Shown here: positions 12,701 to 25,400 of the stretch, in pieces | Position numbering within the stretch: the first letter of the stretch is position 1 | Layout: each line of letters begins with the position of its first letter | Origin: Monomorium pharaonis | Lineage: Eukaryota > Arthropoda > Insecta > Hymenoptera > Formicidae | Reading direction: 5' to 3' | NCBI RefSeq assembly: GCF_013373865.1 | Contig: NC_050471.1 | Location: forward strand, 24,321,464-24,385,463 | Length of the DNA stretch: 64,000 nt | Position numbers and translations under genes: made by a program | Notes under the pieces: model-generated | The model's input: the letters and a program-made list of their open reading frames with translations, nothing else | Database searches by the model: none | What the model was told of the DNA's origin: nothing

Positions 12701-15543
12701 CGTCTATGCATGAAGAACGGGACATCATTTACATCCGTAAGATGTCAATTTGTCAATATGACACGAAGCATCTCTGCTTGTAGCTTGTATCAGCTGGATT
12801 TGATTTGCCATAGAATTTTTTCAATCATACTGCTTCCTCATAACTGTCTTTAAAAACGTGAATATACGAAAGGAAAAGTATTCCGTATTTTTCTGAGAGT
12901 TGTGTCACTTTTGCATATTGTTGTCTCCTCGTGGATTTACCTTCGAAATCTCGGCTAAGAAGCGGAACGTGTCGATTATCTGCTATTATCTGTAATTATA
13001 ATCCGTCTTCTCGCAAGCTAATTTTAGCGATCGTCACGTCCATTCTTTCCTCCGTTCTGAAGGACGCGGTTTTTCTAACAGAACGCCATGCCTTCGCGCC
13101 TGTTTACAGCACTGTCACAAATACGAACAGCTGCGCGACGAGGTTTACTGCCAGCTGATGAAACAGACTACCAACAACAAGAGCCCGAATCCGGAGAGCT
13201 GCCAGCGCGGTTGGCGGATCTTCAGCATCATCGCCGCCTACTTCACGTGCAGCGAGGGCCTCAGGCCCTACCTGATGAAGTACCTAGAAACGGCGGCGTA
13301 CGACAAGCGTCGCGCCTACCACGGCACCGCGATGGTGTGCCTGCAGAACCTGCGGAAGACCGTGAAATACGGCGGGCGCAAGAACGTACCCAGCGTGGAG
13401 GAGATCATGGCGATCAGCGCGGGCAGGAACGCGAAGAGGCAGATCTACCGGCTGCCCGGCGGCACCGAGCGGGTCATTAACACGAAATGCACGACTGTCG
13501 TGCAGGACGTCATTGAGGAGATGTGCAACGTCATCTCCGTGAGAAATCCGCACGAGATGGACGAGTTCTCGTTGTACTGCATCGTTGACGGCGACGCGTT
13601 CACCATGCCGCTGGCTAGGGACGAGTATGTCCTGGACGTGACTACGGAGCTCCAAAAAAATCATCAAATGTTCTACCTGATATTTTGCAGGTACAGCAGA
13701 TTCCATAGTACGTTTAGCCGCTACAAGTTTAAAACTGTCGAGTATTTGTGATAAACAAAAATTCATAAAAATTTTTTTTGCCGGATTTAGATTGACCTAT
13801 ATATATAATAATAGTTTTTCAAACTGATAAAATTATCACTACGAAAAAAGTAAAGATGAATTTATTGTGATACAAGACAATGTGTCTAAAATATAAAATT
13901 ATAGAGAATAATATTAGACATATAGCATCGTATCATTATGGAATAAATAAGGTATTTGGACTAAACAACAAGTTTACTTAATATTTTAAAAGTAAAAAGA
14001 GAGAGTTCTTTAGAAAAGAACGTTTTTAGAAAAATAAAGTAAATTAAATAATCAGAGAATTTATAGGAAAATCTGATAAAAATATGATATAAATACGATT
14101 TGAATTGAATAATCTTTATCGCTGTGAAATCATTCTGAAAAAGTACAGACATTTTTAACGCGTCATCTTTTACGTGACTTCGATGAAAATAACACATTCT
14201 AAAATCTTTTTAGATCCGTGTGGTACTATCCTCTGCGGTTGGACGCACCGTTGTACATAGAAGTCGTATTTAACCAAATTGCTCCCGATTACCTGGAGGG
14301 ACTATTACTAGTCCTACCTGGCGAACATTTACCTCAGGAAATAATTGTGAGTACTAACGTGTGGTGCCCGGGAGCTCTCGAGCGAATAAAACTGAACGAT
14401 CAATTAACGGCACGCGTGCTTTGCAGTATGACATGGCGCAAATTGCGGCGCTGTTGCACAGAGCGGCTGATATGACGCACGAACCCGCGACGAAGGAGAT
14501 TAAATATTTGTTGCCGAAACCAGCGCTCAGCCTGAGGGAGCCCAGGCCGCAACAGTGGTCGAACATGGTCCAGCAAGCCTGGAACAACGTTCAGCACTCC
14601 TCGGCGGCTCTCTGCAAAGCGCAGGTGCTCGGTGAGTTGACTCGACACTGCAAATTGACTACATTTCGTAAAGAAACTATCTCCTTTAACGTATTTTATT
14701 GTAACAAATAATACCAATAAAGTAACATTATTTTACATTTTAAAAACTGTTTCTGTTATACATAAAGAGAAGAACATTTTTTCTTAGAAATCTCGGCAGG
14801 AACATGAACTTTGAAGAATTTTATCATAAATTTAGTAGAATTTTACTAAAATTATAATAAAATCTTCGAAGTCTATGTTTTCCTACGATTATCATGATTT
14901 TGAAAGTAAATTCTAAGAAAAAATTATCTTTGTCTTGTACGATGAAAGGAGGTATTCTCCTAAAAATTAACTGTATGTAATATGTCTAATATACAAGCAA
15001 AAATTCAAACAATAACAGTTTAAAAAATTGTCGCTAAATGGATTAAACGAATAAGTATAGCATGTTTAGTTCCTCTTTCTTTTTTTTAAGAAATATTGTC
15101 TAAGTGGCCGCTTTTCGGCTCGAGTTTCTTCGCGGTAAAGAGGGTGCCCGAGGGCAAGGAGAAGGGCGCCGATCACATTCTTGCTCTCAATCGACACGGA
15201 GTGCACTTCATAGATCTGATCACGCACGTAAGTAGCTCCGCTTCTTGTTTCTTCTTCACCGTAACGTAATGTCTTCCTTTTAATGCATAACTTAATGTCG
15301 TCTCGGGTCTTTCAGGAGACACTGTACCATTACCCCTACTCCGAAGTGATCTCCACCAGGAAGGTCAAGTCCGAAGAGGGCACGCTCTACCTCGACATGA
15401 AGTGCGGCAATCTGATGCAGCAGCGCATCACTAGGCTGCAGACGGAGCAGGCCCATGAAATCTCACGCCTGATCAGGCAGTACATCACTATGGAGCAGAG
15501 GACGACCAACGGTCAAGCCGGCATCGGGCTCGGCATGAGATAA
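3771..15543 (+). CDS. Myo10A: Unconventional myosin XV (sisyphus-type), C-terminal MyTH4-FERM tail, 5' part missing
   Basis: Seven exons join in frame: 3771-4141, 4983-5361, 13110-13690, 14214-14346, 14427-14631, 15091-15227 and 15316-15543, giving 677 residues to the TAA. Seen: an Asn/His-rich linker (repeated NH pairs) in the first exon, then a MyTH4 domain split by the large intron, with WKEQVDLVKYSTVPIEQSLL before it and LRDEVYCQLMKQTTNN after it. A FERM domain follows, with VWYYPLRLDAPLYIEVVFNQ, and a PH-like C-terminal lobe ends the protein. Known: class XV myosins are actin motors of filopodia, stereocilia and epithelial adhesion; the Drosophila orthologue is sisyphus (Myo10A). The motor and IQ exons must lie left of the window. 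Class XV rather than VII is chosen from the single terminal MyTH4-FERM and the linker sequence preceding it. Confidence 0.9.
6089..6214 (+). repeat. Left inverted arm of the fold-back element
   Basis: This stretch runs from GTAACTGAAGCTAGC to GAGATTTTTA. Its reverse complement aligns with 12420-12552, so the satellite between them is flanked by long inverted repeats. Confidence 0.75.
6255..12145 (+). repeat. 153-bp satellite array with 459-bp higher-order repeats
   Basis: About 38 head-to-tail monomers. The anchor word [CT]GTGCATTTTC recurs at 6431, 6584, 6737 and 6890, spacing 153 each time. A variant marked by CATTTAAAAAATTAA recurs at 6762, 7221, 7680, 8445 and 8904, spacings 459, 459, 765 and 459, all multiples of 153. 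In the right half another variant (GATAGATCATTCGTGAG) recurs at about 9624 and 10236, spacing 612, and also at 6411, 21 monomers away. The register therefore holds to the base across the array. Monomers contain the palindrome TGATCGATCA and T-rich tracts. The first and last units are degenerate. The array lies in the intron that splits the MyTH4 domain. Confidence 0.95.
12420..12552 (-). repeat. Right inverted arm of the fold-back element
   Basis: This is the reverse-complement partner of 6089-6214. It carries an extra short insertion near 12474-12481 and scattered substitutions, which suggests an old element rather than an assembly artefact. Confidence 0.75.
14777..14924. mobile_element. Small inverted-repeat element, family B copy 1
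   Basis: It lies in a myosin XV intron. The ends TTTTTCTTAGAA and TTCTAAGAAAAA are inverted, and CTTTGAAGAATTTTA pairs with TAAAATCTTCGAAG further in. The word CATGATTTTGAAAGTAAATT recurs in modified form in the larger copy at 21167-21491, so the two appear related. Confidence 0.6.
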
Positions 15544-17537
15544 GCTTCCTCGCGACGCGATGTTCCTCCTTCGCGACCGATATTTAATATCCACAACTGA
15601 TCAATCTGCAGGGCAATCAACCCTCGATTAATCTACTCAATTAATGTAGCACGAAACCGCGAGTATAGGCAAATACAAATCACGATATTATTCTTAATAA
15701 CCTGCGTAATGACCAACCTTGTGAGGTTTGAGCTACATCGGGTACCAAGTAGGATAAGTCCGCTCCAACGTACCGGCTCGCATTCCAACGGACGACGGCG
15801 CGGCTAATTCGTCATCGGGAATATTCGTATAGCTCGCTGGAAGGAGGAATCGTGAAACAGAAGCACGAATGCTCAAGTATCTAAATAGTCCATATCGGAT
15901 GACTTTAAACTTGATGGACTTGTATAGCATTTATTTATACATTTTAAGAAATTCATTCATAAAGAAAACAACAGACAAGGAATATAATTGGTACTTTTAA
16001 CGGTTTTGACATTGACTGTGACGAATAAACGCAAATATAGAAATTACATCTATCATGGCAGTGTAATATTAACATTAATGTTAACACGCGTCCTGATGAG
16101 TGTGGAAGGTGTGACTAACCATGCAGCGATTATATATGTTATCATCAGATTATTAATAATAATTGTACGTATATGCATATAGGAGTACGAGATGTGAACG
16201 AAGATATTAACTTTATATTGAAATTTTTACGAGTAAAAGAAAGATGTGTTATTTCTTTCCGACCCTTTATCTATCCCGACTGTCGCACAGGTCTGCAAAG
16301 TAAAACTTCCAAAACCAATAGACATATAAACTAAAAAAAGTCATTAAAAGGCGTTTAAAACTTCCGCTTGCCAAATTCGCGTTGATGGTAGCTTGGTTTA
16401 AATCGAAGCGGTGAAAAAAAACTCACATTCCATATCTCTCGACATAAAATATACACATATAAATACATTCAGTATAGTGTATGCGTGAAAAGTGACATGT
16501 TAAAAAACTAAATTATTCTTGCAATGTATTTTTCATTTTAGTGCAATATTTTAAAATAATTAATCGTAGTGCTAAAAAATATACCGACGACTTCCATTTC
16601 GTCATAAGATTATATATAATATAAAAGCAAACATTTATTTAAATTCGATAGCTCGCTTTCTTCCTTGATTACGTGAAATTCAATTTGATACACATTTATT
16701 GCATTTATATAAATGCGAAGGTTGAGTTTTCGATATATTTTACAAGTTTAGTCTATCGATTAAAAATGCTATGTTATGATGAATGTTTTGAAAAATTTCT
16801 ATTTTAATGTACGTTGCAAGAATTTTCCTGTTTTATTTTCTCGCCTCTGTCATCAATCCAAGATAGCTGCAGTGAAGGGCCTTAAGAAATTACAGTCCTG
16901 TGATATATACGTATGTAGCTCTCTCTATCCTCTTAATTTATTTATTATAACTAATACTATTTAAGTATAAATGCGTTGTGGTATCTCGCGCGCGTGTCTG
17001 GTGCGCAATAATAATAATTAAGTCCAAAATCCATGCTCTGTCTTATTGTTATAAAATTTGAATCGAATTAAGTTAATTACATAGAATAATAGAAAAATTA
17101 GGAAAATCACATAAATTTTCTATTCAACTTCAATTTGAAGTGAAACATTTCCTTATTTCTTTTTCTTTTTTTAAAGAGGAATTTTTGGACTTAACGAATT
17201 TTGTTTCCTAATTGTTATATCTCTACCATATACAAAAATCTTACAAAAAATATCGAAGAGTCTATAATATCAACGATCGTCATTTTTCCTTAATCCTTTC
17301 ATGGCTAAATTGTGGAAATATTTAACAAGTCTGAAACATTACAGGGAAATAACGGAATATAGACAATATTTATAAGATTAGCAGAGAAAAAAAATCTCTC
17401 GGAAAAATTTCAATTCTTAATTTCATAATACTAATTAAAGAAAAAAATTATATTGATGTTCTTACTGAACTATAATTGACCAATGATCTTGTAATTAGAG
17501 AAAGGAGACTGAGAGAAAATGCCAGCGCATGAAAGGG
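15544..17537. other. Myosin XV 3' flank and intergenic AT-rich DNA
   Basis: Nothing coding is recognised between the myosin XV stop and the stop codon of the convergent minus-strand gene. The left part is probably the myosin 3' UTR; a candidate AATAAA lies at 16024. Confidence 0.5.
16024..16029 (+). terminator. Candidate polyadenylation signal of myosin XV
   Basis: This is an AATAAA hexamer about 480 bp past the stop codon. It is chosen by position only; other AT-rich hexamers occur nearby. Confidence 0.3.
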
Positions 17538-20500
17538 TTAAATTCTCGAATGTTCCGGGCTAGGTCTCGGTGTGCTCGACTTAACGTCCTGCGGCCAGTT
17601 ACTTGCAGTATGCCGAACGTATCCTGGATCGGTCGGTGAGGACGGTGACCGCGCGGTTTGCGTGCCAGTGCTTTTCAATACGCCGAAGTACTCCTCCAGC
17701 ATCTCGATGTCATCCTTGGACCTTCTGGATCGGTAGTCCTTGGGCGGTGGTGGCACGTTGAAGGACACGTCGCGATGATGGCCCCTGAGAATCCCGGATG
17801 AACCGCGCATCTTAATGGGCACGTTGTCGTACTGGCTGTTATCTGAATATCTACTTGAAAAAAAAATTATATTTAAAAACTGACACATTCGGTGCGTCAT
17901 GTATCTTGAATCATAACACCGGAAACGCGGAAGCCAACGATTCCAACGACTCATGTCCGTGTGCGCAAGTGACTCTGCATTTTGACGTATCTCGATTCTG
18001 AGTAAGATAATCTCGAGGTTTCCGTTTCTAATTAATTCGTGAATATCGGAGAGATAGCACGAGAAACTAAAAAGACAAGTATCTTTCACAGTTTAAATTG
18101 CAATCAATGTATTTTTGTTGATTTGGAGTGGTACACTTATAACTGTGGTAATTAGCGAGTATCCACGGATCAAATATCAATGTATTTATTTCACTAATTG
18201 ACAAATTATGAGTATATCACTGGAATCAGTATATTTTCACTAATGTCAGTGATTTTTCACTGATCGTAATTTAGAAAGTATATATGAAAGAGAAGTTTTT
18301 GTTTACAGTTTGTGAATAGTTATTTTTTTGAAAATTACTTTCGATCAATAGAGATTTCCTGAGATGATAAAAACAAAAGTTCAGGATCTTTTAATTTCTT
18401 TATTCAATTCCCTTATTTAAAGGAATCAAATAAAGGAATTATTTAAAGAAATTAAAAATTAGTAATAATAATTTTTTAATTCCTTTGTTTGAAAGTTTGA
18501 AAATTCATACTTATAATTGGCGAAACCCTGACGATTCAATTTGACTAACGATAGATAGAAATTTGATTTATAGACTTGTTTTCGATGCGTTTTGGATGTC
18601 AGAACACGTCCACTAGTTTCATTTTTATTTTTTTTTTTAATTAAATATCTGCCTACATATTGTTTAAATATTGTCTACTACCAAAAAACGTTGTTCAGTC
18701 AGTCGATCCGAAACTTATCTAATTTATTTAGGACAATAAATCCAGTAAAAAATTGAAAAAATTTTGCACTGTTTCCCTACGTGCGATCATCTAAACTCAC
18801 AAATCTAGTGTCGCTTAATTTATGCGATAACCTTGTAAGCGCGGTCACTTAAACCATAGTTACATCTATTATCGCATTGTTTAACTTCGTAATCGGAAAA
18901 GCGATCACCTATCCTTTTGTCAGCCACCGGCAATGTTACTTAACACATTGGGTGCGGTGTCAGTCCCTGGGGACTGACACTGAACTTTCCGTTTGATCGG
19001 CGCCAGTTTCTAGGGACTGACATTGTACTTTAATTTCGTTTAGTCGGCATAGATGCTTGAGAACACACGGTATCAAATTTATAAAATAAATTTAATAATT
19101 CGTATAATATAAAAGATACAAAAGTTTACACTTTTTTAGTTTATTGGATTCTATATATTAGATGCTCTCAAATTATATTTTTATTCTTTCGTCGCTCTGC
19201 CTACAACTGATTACTCCTTGGCCATCGTCTTTTATTGTTTTTGATCTTGTTATCTTTTATTTATACTTTTGATGCTTTATGCATTGGTGAACGTAGTTTA
19301 AATAAGTTTTATTGCAATGCAGAGATTAATTAATTTTATTTATTTACTAATATCTACATCGCAATAAAACTTTGTATAAATCATCATAAAAACATGCTTA
19401 ACATACTTATATACAAATTTAGATTTTTTTTCTATTATTTCTTAATTACATTTCCATTAAAACACATTTCTACTTTCTGTATTAGAAATAATGTTTAATC
19501 CAGCTAGAAAATTGTCACAAAATTCTTTATATTACTTTCAAATGCAATGTAAACCAGTCAATAATTATTTCCAATTTTTTTTCACTATTTGAAAAAACGC
19601 GTAATACGCGTTCTTAATATTGTGATACAAGGTGGTTAACATAGACCATTAAATGAAATTTCCAGAGTACGCGCGCAACGAAATAAGTCTTCGGAGACGT
19701 AAGAAATCACCTGTTATAGTTATCGATAGCCTCCTCCACGTCTCGCTCGACCTTCATGATCTTCACGCTCGGATTGACAATCCTCGCGAAGATCGGATCG
19801 CCCTTCTCGTACTCCGTCGGGAAGCGCGGCGTGTCGATCTCGTCGATCGGCCGCTGATAGATGTCCCGGCTCTTGTACATTATCCTGGACTCGTCGATCC
19901 TGCGATCGGGATCGCGCGCGACCGTGATCTCTCGGTACCGCTGCGAGTCACGTAAGGCACGGCCGTTCTCCAGGTTCTCCCTCGGCTCCTGATCGCCGCG
20001 TAGCTCGCGATCGTCCCGATCGTCCCGCGGACGTGTACGCGGCGACTCCTGCGCGGGATCGTGGCGACGATCGTCGCCCGCCTTCTGGAAAGCATCGTTC
20101 ACGCGACCGTTCTCCTCCTCGGCGGGGATCTTCACAATGGTTGGCTTCGGCTTTTTCGTGTCCTCGGCGGTCACCACCGGCGTCACCTGGCGCTTCCCTA
20201 TTTTGGAACACGTCGTTTTTTTTAAAGATGAACTCATTAAAAAATCTGATAAAAGTGTAAGTAAAGTAGATAAGTTAATGAGGATTAACAAAGTAATTGC
20301 AATAATATTTAATATATCACAAATGAGAATATCGTAAAAAAAATTTTATGTTTATTAAATTTTCTAAAATTTGTGATAAATGTATTTTAAGATTATTATC
20401 AAGAAAATATTCTTTATTAAAGACAATCGTTCTTATTACAACGGAAAGAATAAATTTGATAATCGCCTTTCTTAGCAGTAGAATAAATAATTTTCGTGTG

Positions 20501-23500
20501 TAACTTAACTGGCAAAAAAATTTTTTTGTCATACTATATACATAAAATCTAATTTAATAATATAATATAATTTTTTATTTACTTCAGCAATACAGATCGC
20601 CAAGAAGACGACTTAGCTTACATAAGGAACTATCCATTTATTCCTCCATCCATCCATCCATAATTCTATTCTCTATAAATCTAATTTACTAATATTTCTA
20701 TATAAATTTGATTGAAATATATAATTAACAATCATACCCTTATCTTTCTCGAGGATTCGTGCCTCGTCTTGCCTGTCCTTCCTACGGGGTGGACTCATCA
20801 GCAGGTCCCCGATGAATACCAACGCCGTGAACAGGCAGAGCGCTCCCAAGACCGCGGCATTGTCGACGAGATCCTCGGGGACGCTGTCGATGGACGCGAG
20901 CGACAAGGCGCCGACTATTCCAAAGAGGATCACACCCAGTCCGAGCAAGAAAAATTCCTGTGATTCAATCGGGCTTGTTAAATCCGTTACACCTGCGTGA
21001 GCTTAGCGGCGACGCGATCTACTTACGCTCGGCGCGGTCGATCAATTATGCATGAAAACTTATTACCCCAGTAACCTTGGAGTCGAAGGAAAAAAAGAGG
21101 AAAAAAAGAAAATAATCATTGCAAAGTGCGTGTATCGCGGACTCATGGCTGTTCGACACACGGAGAGAATTTTCTCTTAGAATTTTAACTTTAAAGTTAC
21201 AGTAGTAATGGGATAGTAGTAGTGGTTTTGGAAGAATTTTACTACAATTTTACAAATTTTAATTGAAATCATGATGAGTACAAAACCTGGATTTTAAAAT
21301 TATGATAGACCATATCCTATGATTTTAATAAAATTGTAGTAAAATTTTAATAAATCAATTTTATATTTTATATCATTTATTATATAATTTTATTACAATT
21401 TTACTAAAATCATAGTATAAGGTCTGTCATAATTTTAAAGTCCAGGTTTCACTCATCACGATTTCGAAAGTGAATCTTAAGCGAAAATTCACTCCGCGTA
21501 CGCGTGCCAGTTTTCGCTGGATTTATTGGAAGACAGGCAGGGCATACAGGAAATCCACGCATTGTGCAGTCCGCTCAAGATCGACCAGCCCCAGCCTCAG
21601 TTATGAGTCATTAAATGAATTACGTTACGTGTCGTGATTGACCAAGGCTGCGATTACGTGCACACGGCGATGGCGACGCACTACTAGGAGGAGACTTATC
21701 CTTGGCCTCCTCAATGGCACCTTCGCGTCGCGCTACCGATTTTCTCACGCCACCACGCTATACATACATATCGCCCCACCGCGATTTATACGGAATATTT
21801 TCACTTGCCGACATACACACACACCAACCTCGGAATAAATTAAAAACGCCTGGGAAGGATCTCGTCGGTGCGCCATCCAAACGAGTCCTGCCTTCATCAT
21901 CGTGTAGCTCGCTCTTCTGCGCTACACGTGCAGGAGATTCTGTCGGGGCTATCCTCGTGACGAAATGTTTTTGCTCTTGTCGACCGGATGACGCGTAACT
22001 CACATGTACATATTACCGATAATAAAAAAGAAACTGACGAGGAAGCGAAAGAAATCGTATCTCGAATCTTAGTTACATAAATATCTTTAGTTTTACACTT
22101 TATTCACAACTTCTAAGCTAAAAATGTACAAATGCGAAAAGTTTGTCTCCAGAAGCGCTTACGTCAACATTCTTCTTTTTTTTTGACGTCCTATCAGTAT
22201 ACAAAAAAAACAGCTGAGAAAAAAATTTGAATAAATTTAACAGAAATATTTATTTAAAAGATGTATTTATATAAAGTACTATTTAAAATAAGTATTTGGT
22301 GTAATAAACATGAGAAAAAGCAAATACTATTTAACATTTATGTAATATATTTACCTGAAATAAGATATTTTACATTTCGATATGTCATGATGTGTCTGCG
22401 TTGCTTGCAATTATTGCATTCAACATCTTCGTTTCCTCTCTTTTAGATATATGTTTATTGAATATTCAGTTTGTCCCATTTTAGTCGACTTGAATTTCTT
22501 CGAAACTATATCGAAGTTCTGTTTTTTGTTTTCAAGATTGTGTGACATCGAGGGAGATATATTAAATCTGTGCTTGCTTGCATTTTTTGCGCTTGGTATC
22601 TTCGCTCTCTTTTTCGTCGACGTTTAAACTTATATTTATTTTTCATTTTGTAAAAATTCATGGAGATGAACAGATATATATATATATATTAATGTTTTCA
22701 ATTTTCTGTATGTAAATCTCTTATAAAAACGTACAATACTGAGCAGTATTAAATTGACCAGTAAGTAATACTTATTTTAAGTATTAAAATCACTGGTATT
22801 AGTACTTTTAATATTCAAAATAAGTAATAATTACTGGTCAATATACTGCTCAGTATTACATTTTTACAAGGGATGTATATTTTGTTTCGCGCTTGTATAT
22901 GTCAAATAGTAACTATTTTATTATATTTATTATACAAAATTATTTTAAATAGTATTTTTATAGACACATCCTTTAAATAAATATCTCTGTTGCTATTTTC
23001 TCAAGTATACCCCTGCAACTTTCTATACAGAGAGAAAGATTTTTTTGAATTTAGTAAACAATTATGTTCGACTACTCCAAAGCATATATTTCTTTGTTTC
23101 TAATAAATTTTATTCAATCTGCAAAAATGTGTATGAAATTTATTAAAACCAAAGAAATAAATGCTTTGGAATAGTTGAACAAAACTGTTTACTAAATCTA
23201 AAGAAATTTTTCGTATAAAATAGGTGTATGTCTTTTTAAAAATATGCAACTTTTTTTTCGATCATTTGAATAATAAAAAATATTATTCTTTCAATCTCTC
23301 CGTACAATCAAGAGGCTGTCGTGCCGCTATGGTTCCATTGTCGGTGTTACGAAACGCAGGTTACGACGCATTCCGCACGCCGCGCCGCATGAGAAAAGGA
23401 AAGAGGAAAAGGAAAAGCAATTACCGTCTTTCGGCCGTGGAGCTCCCCGGTAGCCGCGGCGATCAAGAGACCTGTCGTTACGATGGTGTACCCGCCACAG

Positions 23501-25400
23501 GTCGCCGTCGCGAGGGCAGCGCCTGAAATACACGGAAAAAACGGGGAGATGAGTGTGCGAGACAAACCAGCGCGGCACGCGAGAGAGTCATGATGCCGGG
23601 TGTCTGAATCATTCAAGAATCAAAGTGTTTTTACCTATGCTGCCCCACGTCACGTTGTTCAACAACGACCACTCCCTGCTGCGATTTCTCAGGTAATGGA
23701 ACACCCTTCGGCTCTCATCGTCCGTCACCCTAAGCGCCACAACGCAGGCGACGCACAGGAGCTGCAATCCGAGAGGAACGCACGGTTTTCATCTAATCTT
23801 ATTATAATTCGGCAATTGATACCGGAGAATTGTGTTACCCGGCACATCGAGGGGATTTCGAACCGAGATATTATATATCATTTCGAGGAAATAAAATATT
23901 TAACTAAGCTTAACACAAACTAAGTTAATTGTTTGATACGTGTTATATTAAGCTCAGTTTAGTATGAGCTAAGAATATTGAATTAATAGAAAAGTTATAT
24001 TCAGCACACCAAAATTCGCGGCAAAATAAAATAGGCAAACTTAACTTTATGTTCAGAATATTTAACGTCTGCACGCACAGACCTGCCTAATTTTATAATT
24101 TCGCAAACGGGATCGGAAAAAAATGTAGCCGACATTGAGGGTTTTGAATCAATAACGTTTCAATAATTATTTAGCAATAAAAAAGCTTAAGCTTTACTAT
24201 AAAAATAAGTACATAAAAAAAATGTTCTTGTTTTGAGAATATCTTTATTGTCAAAATGTTAAATATTGAGATAACATTATATAGCGTTAAACAAATATAA
24301 TTTGCTTACACGAAGAAAACTTTTATAGTTTCATCATAACATCAAGAAAAATATTCTTATTATTTAGTAATGATTCTAGTATAATAAGTTAAACTTAGAT
24401 CAGTATGTAATACAAGAATAATAGCAGAATAAAAAGTGCCATATTTAATCAAAAAGGATCTTAGTGTTTAATATTTTTTTTCCATTATTAAATACATTTT
24501 TTAATTTTAAAAAGTCAATGTAGTTTATAAAAATAAAAAATATATATAATAATTGATATAGAAATATTACTAAGTATATTATTAATAATAATTAGTTATA
24601 TATTAGTTTCAATTTGACACAAATGCTATTTTCTATTTAGTAAATGCTTATACAATGATTTTATACATACATAAGTAATAATATATTATATCTTCTTTAA
24701 AGAATTTGATAATCGTAAATTTCAACAATATTAATTTTTATTTCAATATAATAGTCATCTAAAACGGGATCTAATACCTACATTTGTTTTGATAATAATT
24801 AAATAAGCCTAAAATTATTAAAGATATTGTACTTTCTATCCGATATTTCTTTGCTTTCTCTTTTGTCATAAAAGTTATTATTGTTAAATGAAGTTAAATA
24901 AAGGATTTTTTTATAAAGCCGCATACAATTTTTATCAATCATATAAGTTATATTTGTTTAATGCTACATAATTTTATTTTAATATTTATATATCACAAAT
25001 AAAAATTTTCTTAATATTTTTTTCTGTGTTAAAAATATGCTTGTTACTGTCTTATTATCGTCACGAATCATTGCACAAGTCGATTGTCTTAGCATAGTTA
25101 TTATTATGTATACAAATGTTATTATTAGACTTAACTAACTTTAGACTTAGTTATCTTTCTAAAAGTAAAAATAAACAAAAAATTAATGAAAATAATGCTT
25201 TTTAACTTACCGAAGATTCTACAACAAATGAATGAAATTTAACGCATACACTGAATTTTCATTGATCTCTCTTGGCAAACGCTGATTAATAAACCTCAAA
25301 TGCTACAATCACGAAATCTTTTTTTTCGCACTTAAATTAAATTGAAGATGTATTTACGTACCACTTCGATGATTCTGATGAATACTTTGCGATTCCACAT
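17538..25400 (-). CDS. Four-pass (MARVEL/snakeskin-like) membrane protein with long charged tail
   Basis: Six exons join in frame: 25400-25362, 23761-23635, 23522-23425, 20957-20738, 20197-19711 and 17853-17538, about 428 residues. The start MWNRKVFIRIIEV opens TM1. TM2 is rich in Ala/Thr/Gly (near GGYTIVTTGLLIAAATG), TM3 contains FFLLGLGVILFGIVG and TM4 contains LCLFTALVFIGDLL. After about residue 160 comes a disordered Arg/Asp/Glu/Pro-rich cytoplasmic tail. Introns fall in phase 0 inside TM1 (after IIEV) and before TM3 (after GRKT), as in snakeskin at 57-61 kb, although primary similarity is weak. I do not recognise a named orthologue. The last exon has two acceptors 3 bases apart (17853 or 17850). 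A MARVEL-family tetraspan is my best description. Confidence 0.75.
18945..19060. repeat. Imperfect tandem duplication with a perfect hairpin
   Basis: Two units of roughly 55 bp each contain GGGACTGACA, ACTTT and a word ending in TCGGC. The first also holds the perfect hairpin GTCAGTCCCTGGGGACTGAC. It is preceded by TTAACACATTGGGTGCGG, which resembles the TTAA-flanked end of piggyBac-like elements. It lies in an intron of the minus-strand membrane protein gene. Confidence 0.45.
21167..21491. mobile_element. Inverted-repeat element, family B copy 2
   Basis: Arms at about 21264-21350 and 21380-21470 are near-perfect reverse complements; AATCATGATGAG, ACCTGGA and ATTATGA appear on the left and their complements on the right. 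Outer ends resemble those at 14777-14924. It is intronic and non-coding. Confidence 0.65.
22719..22872. mobile_element. Hairpin MITE-like element
   Basis: The left arm contains AATACTGAGCAGTATT followed by TTGACCAGTAA. The right arm is its reverse complement, ending CTGCTCAGTATTACATTTTT. Nearly the whole 150 bp folds back on itself. Intronic. Confidence 0.65.
23024..23218. mobile_element. Inverted-repeat MITE-like element, family C
   Basis: TTTAGTAAACAATTATGTTC near the left end matches the reverse complement of the right arm, and CCAAAGCATATATTTCTTTG matches the complement of CAAAGAAATAAATGCTTTGG. About 195 bp, ends near TATAC/GTATA. A weaker relative may lie at 29195-29477. Confidence 0.65.

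Larger units (their letters stand above)
5690..12770. mobile_element. Fold-back-like element enclosing the satellite array
   Basis: The array at 6255-12145 is bracketed by inverted arms: 6089-6214 on the left and 12420-12552 on the right. Read as reverse complements they match over about 125 bp with scattered differences and one short insertion; shared words include GGCTGCTG, TGCTAGCTTCAG and AAAATCTCAT. Outside the arms both flanks (about 5690-6088 and 12553-12770) are loaded with short GACGT/GACAT-type words, including ACATCCTAAAGA on each side. No transposase is visible. The outer limits are estimates, since I could not fix a target-site duplication. The insertion lies wholly within a myosin XV intron. 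Confidence 0.6.

Noticed and set aside
13284..13766. 160-codon minus-strand frame
   Set aside because: Antisense shadow of the MyTH4-FERM exon of myosin XV.
19653..20260. Plus-strand frames over 19.7-20.2 kb
   Set aside because: Shadows of the charged-tail exon of the minus-strand membrane protein, which splices in frame on both sides.
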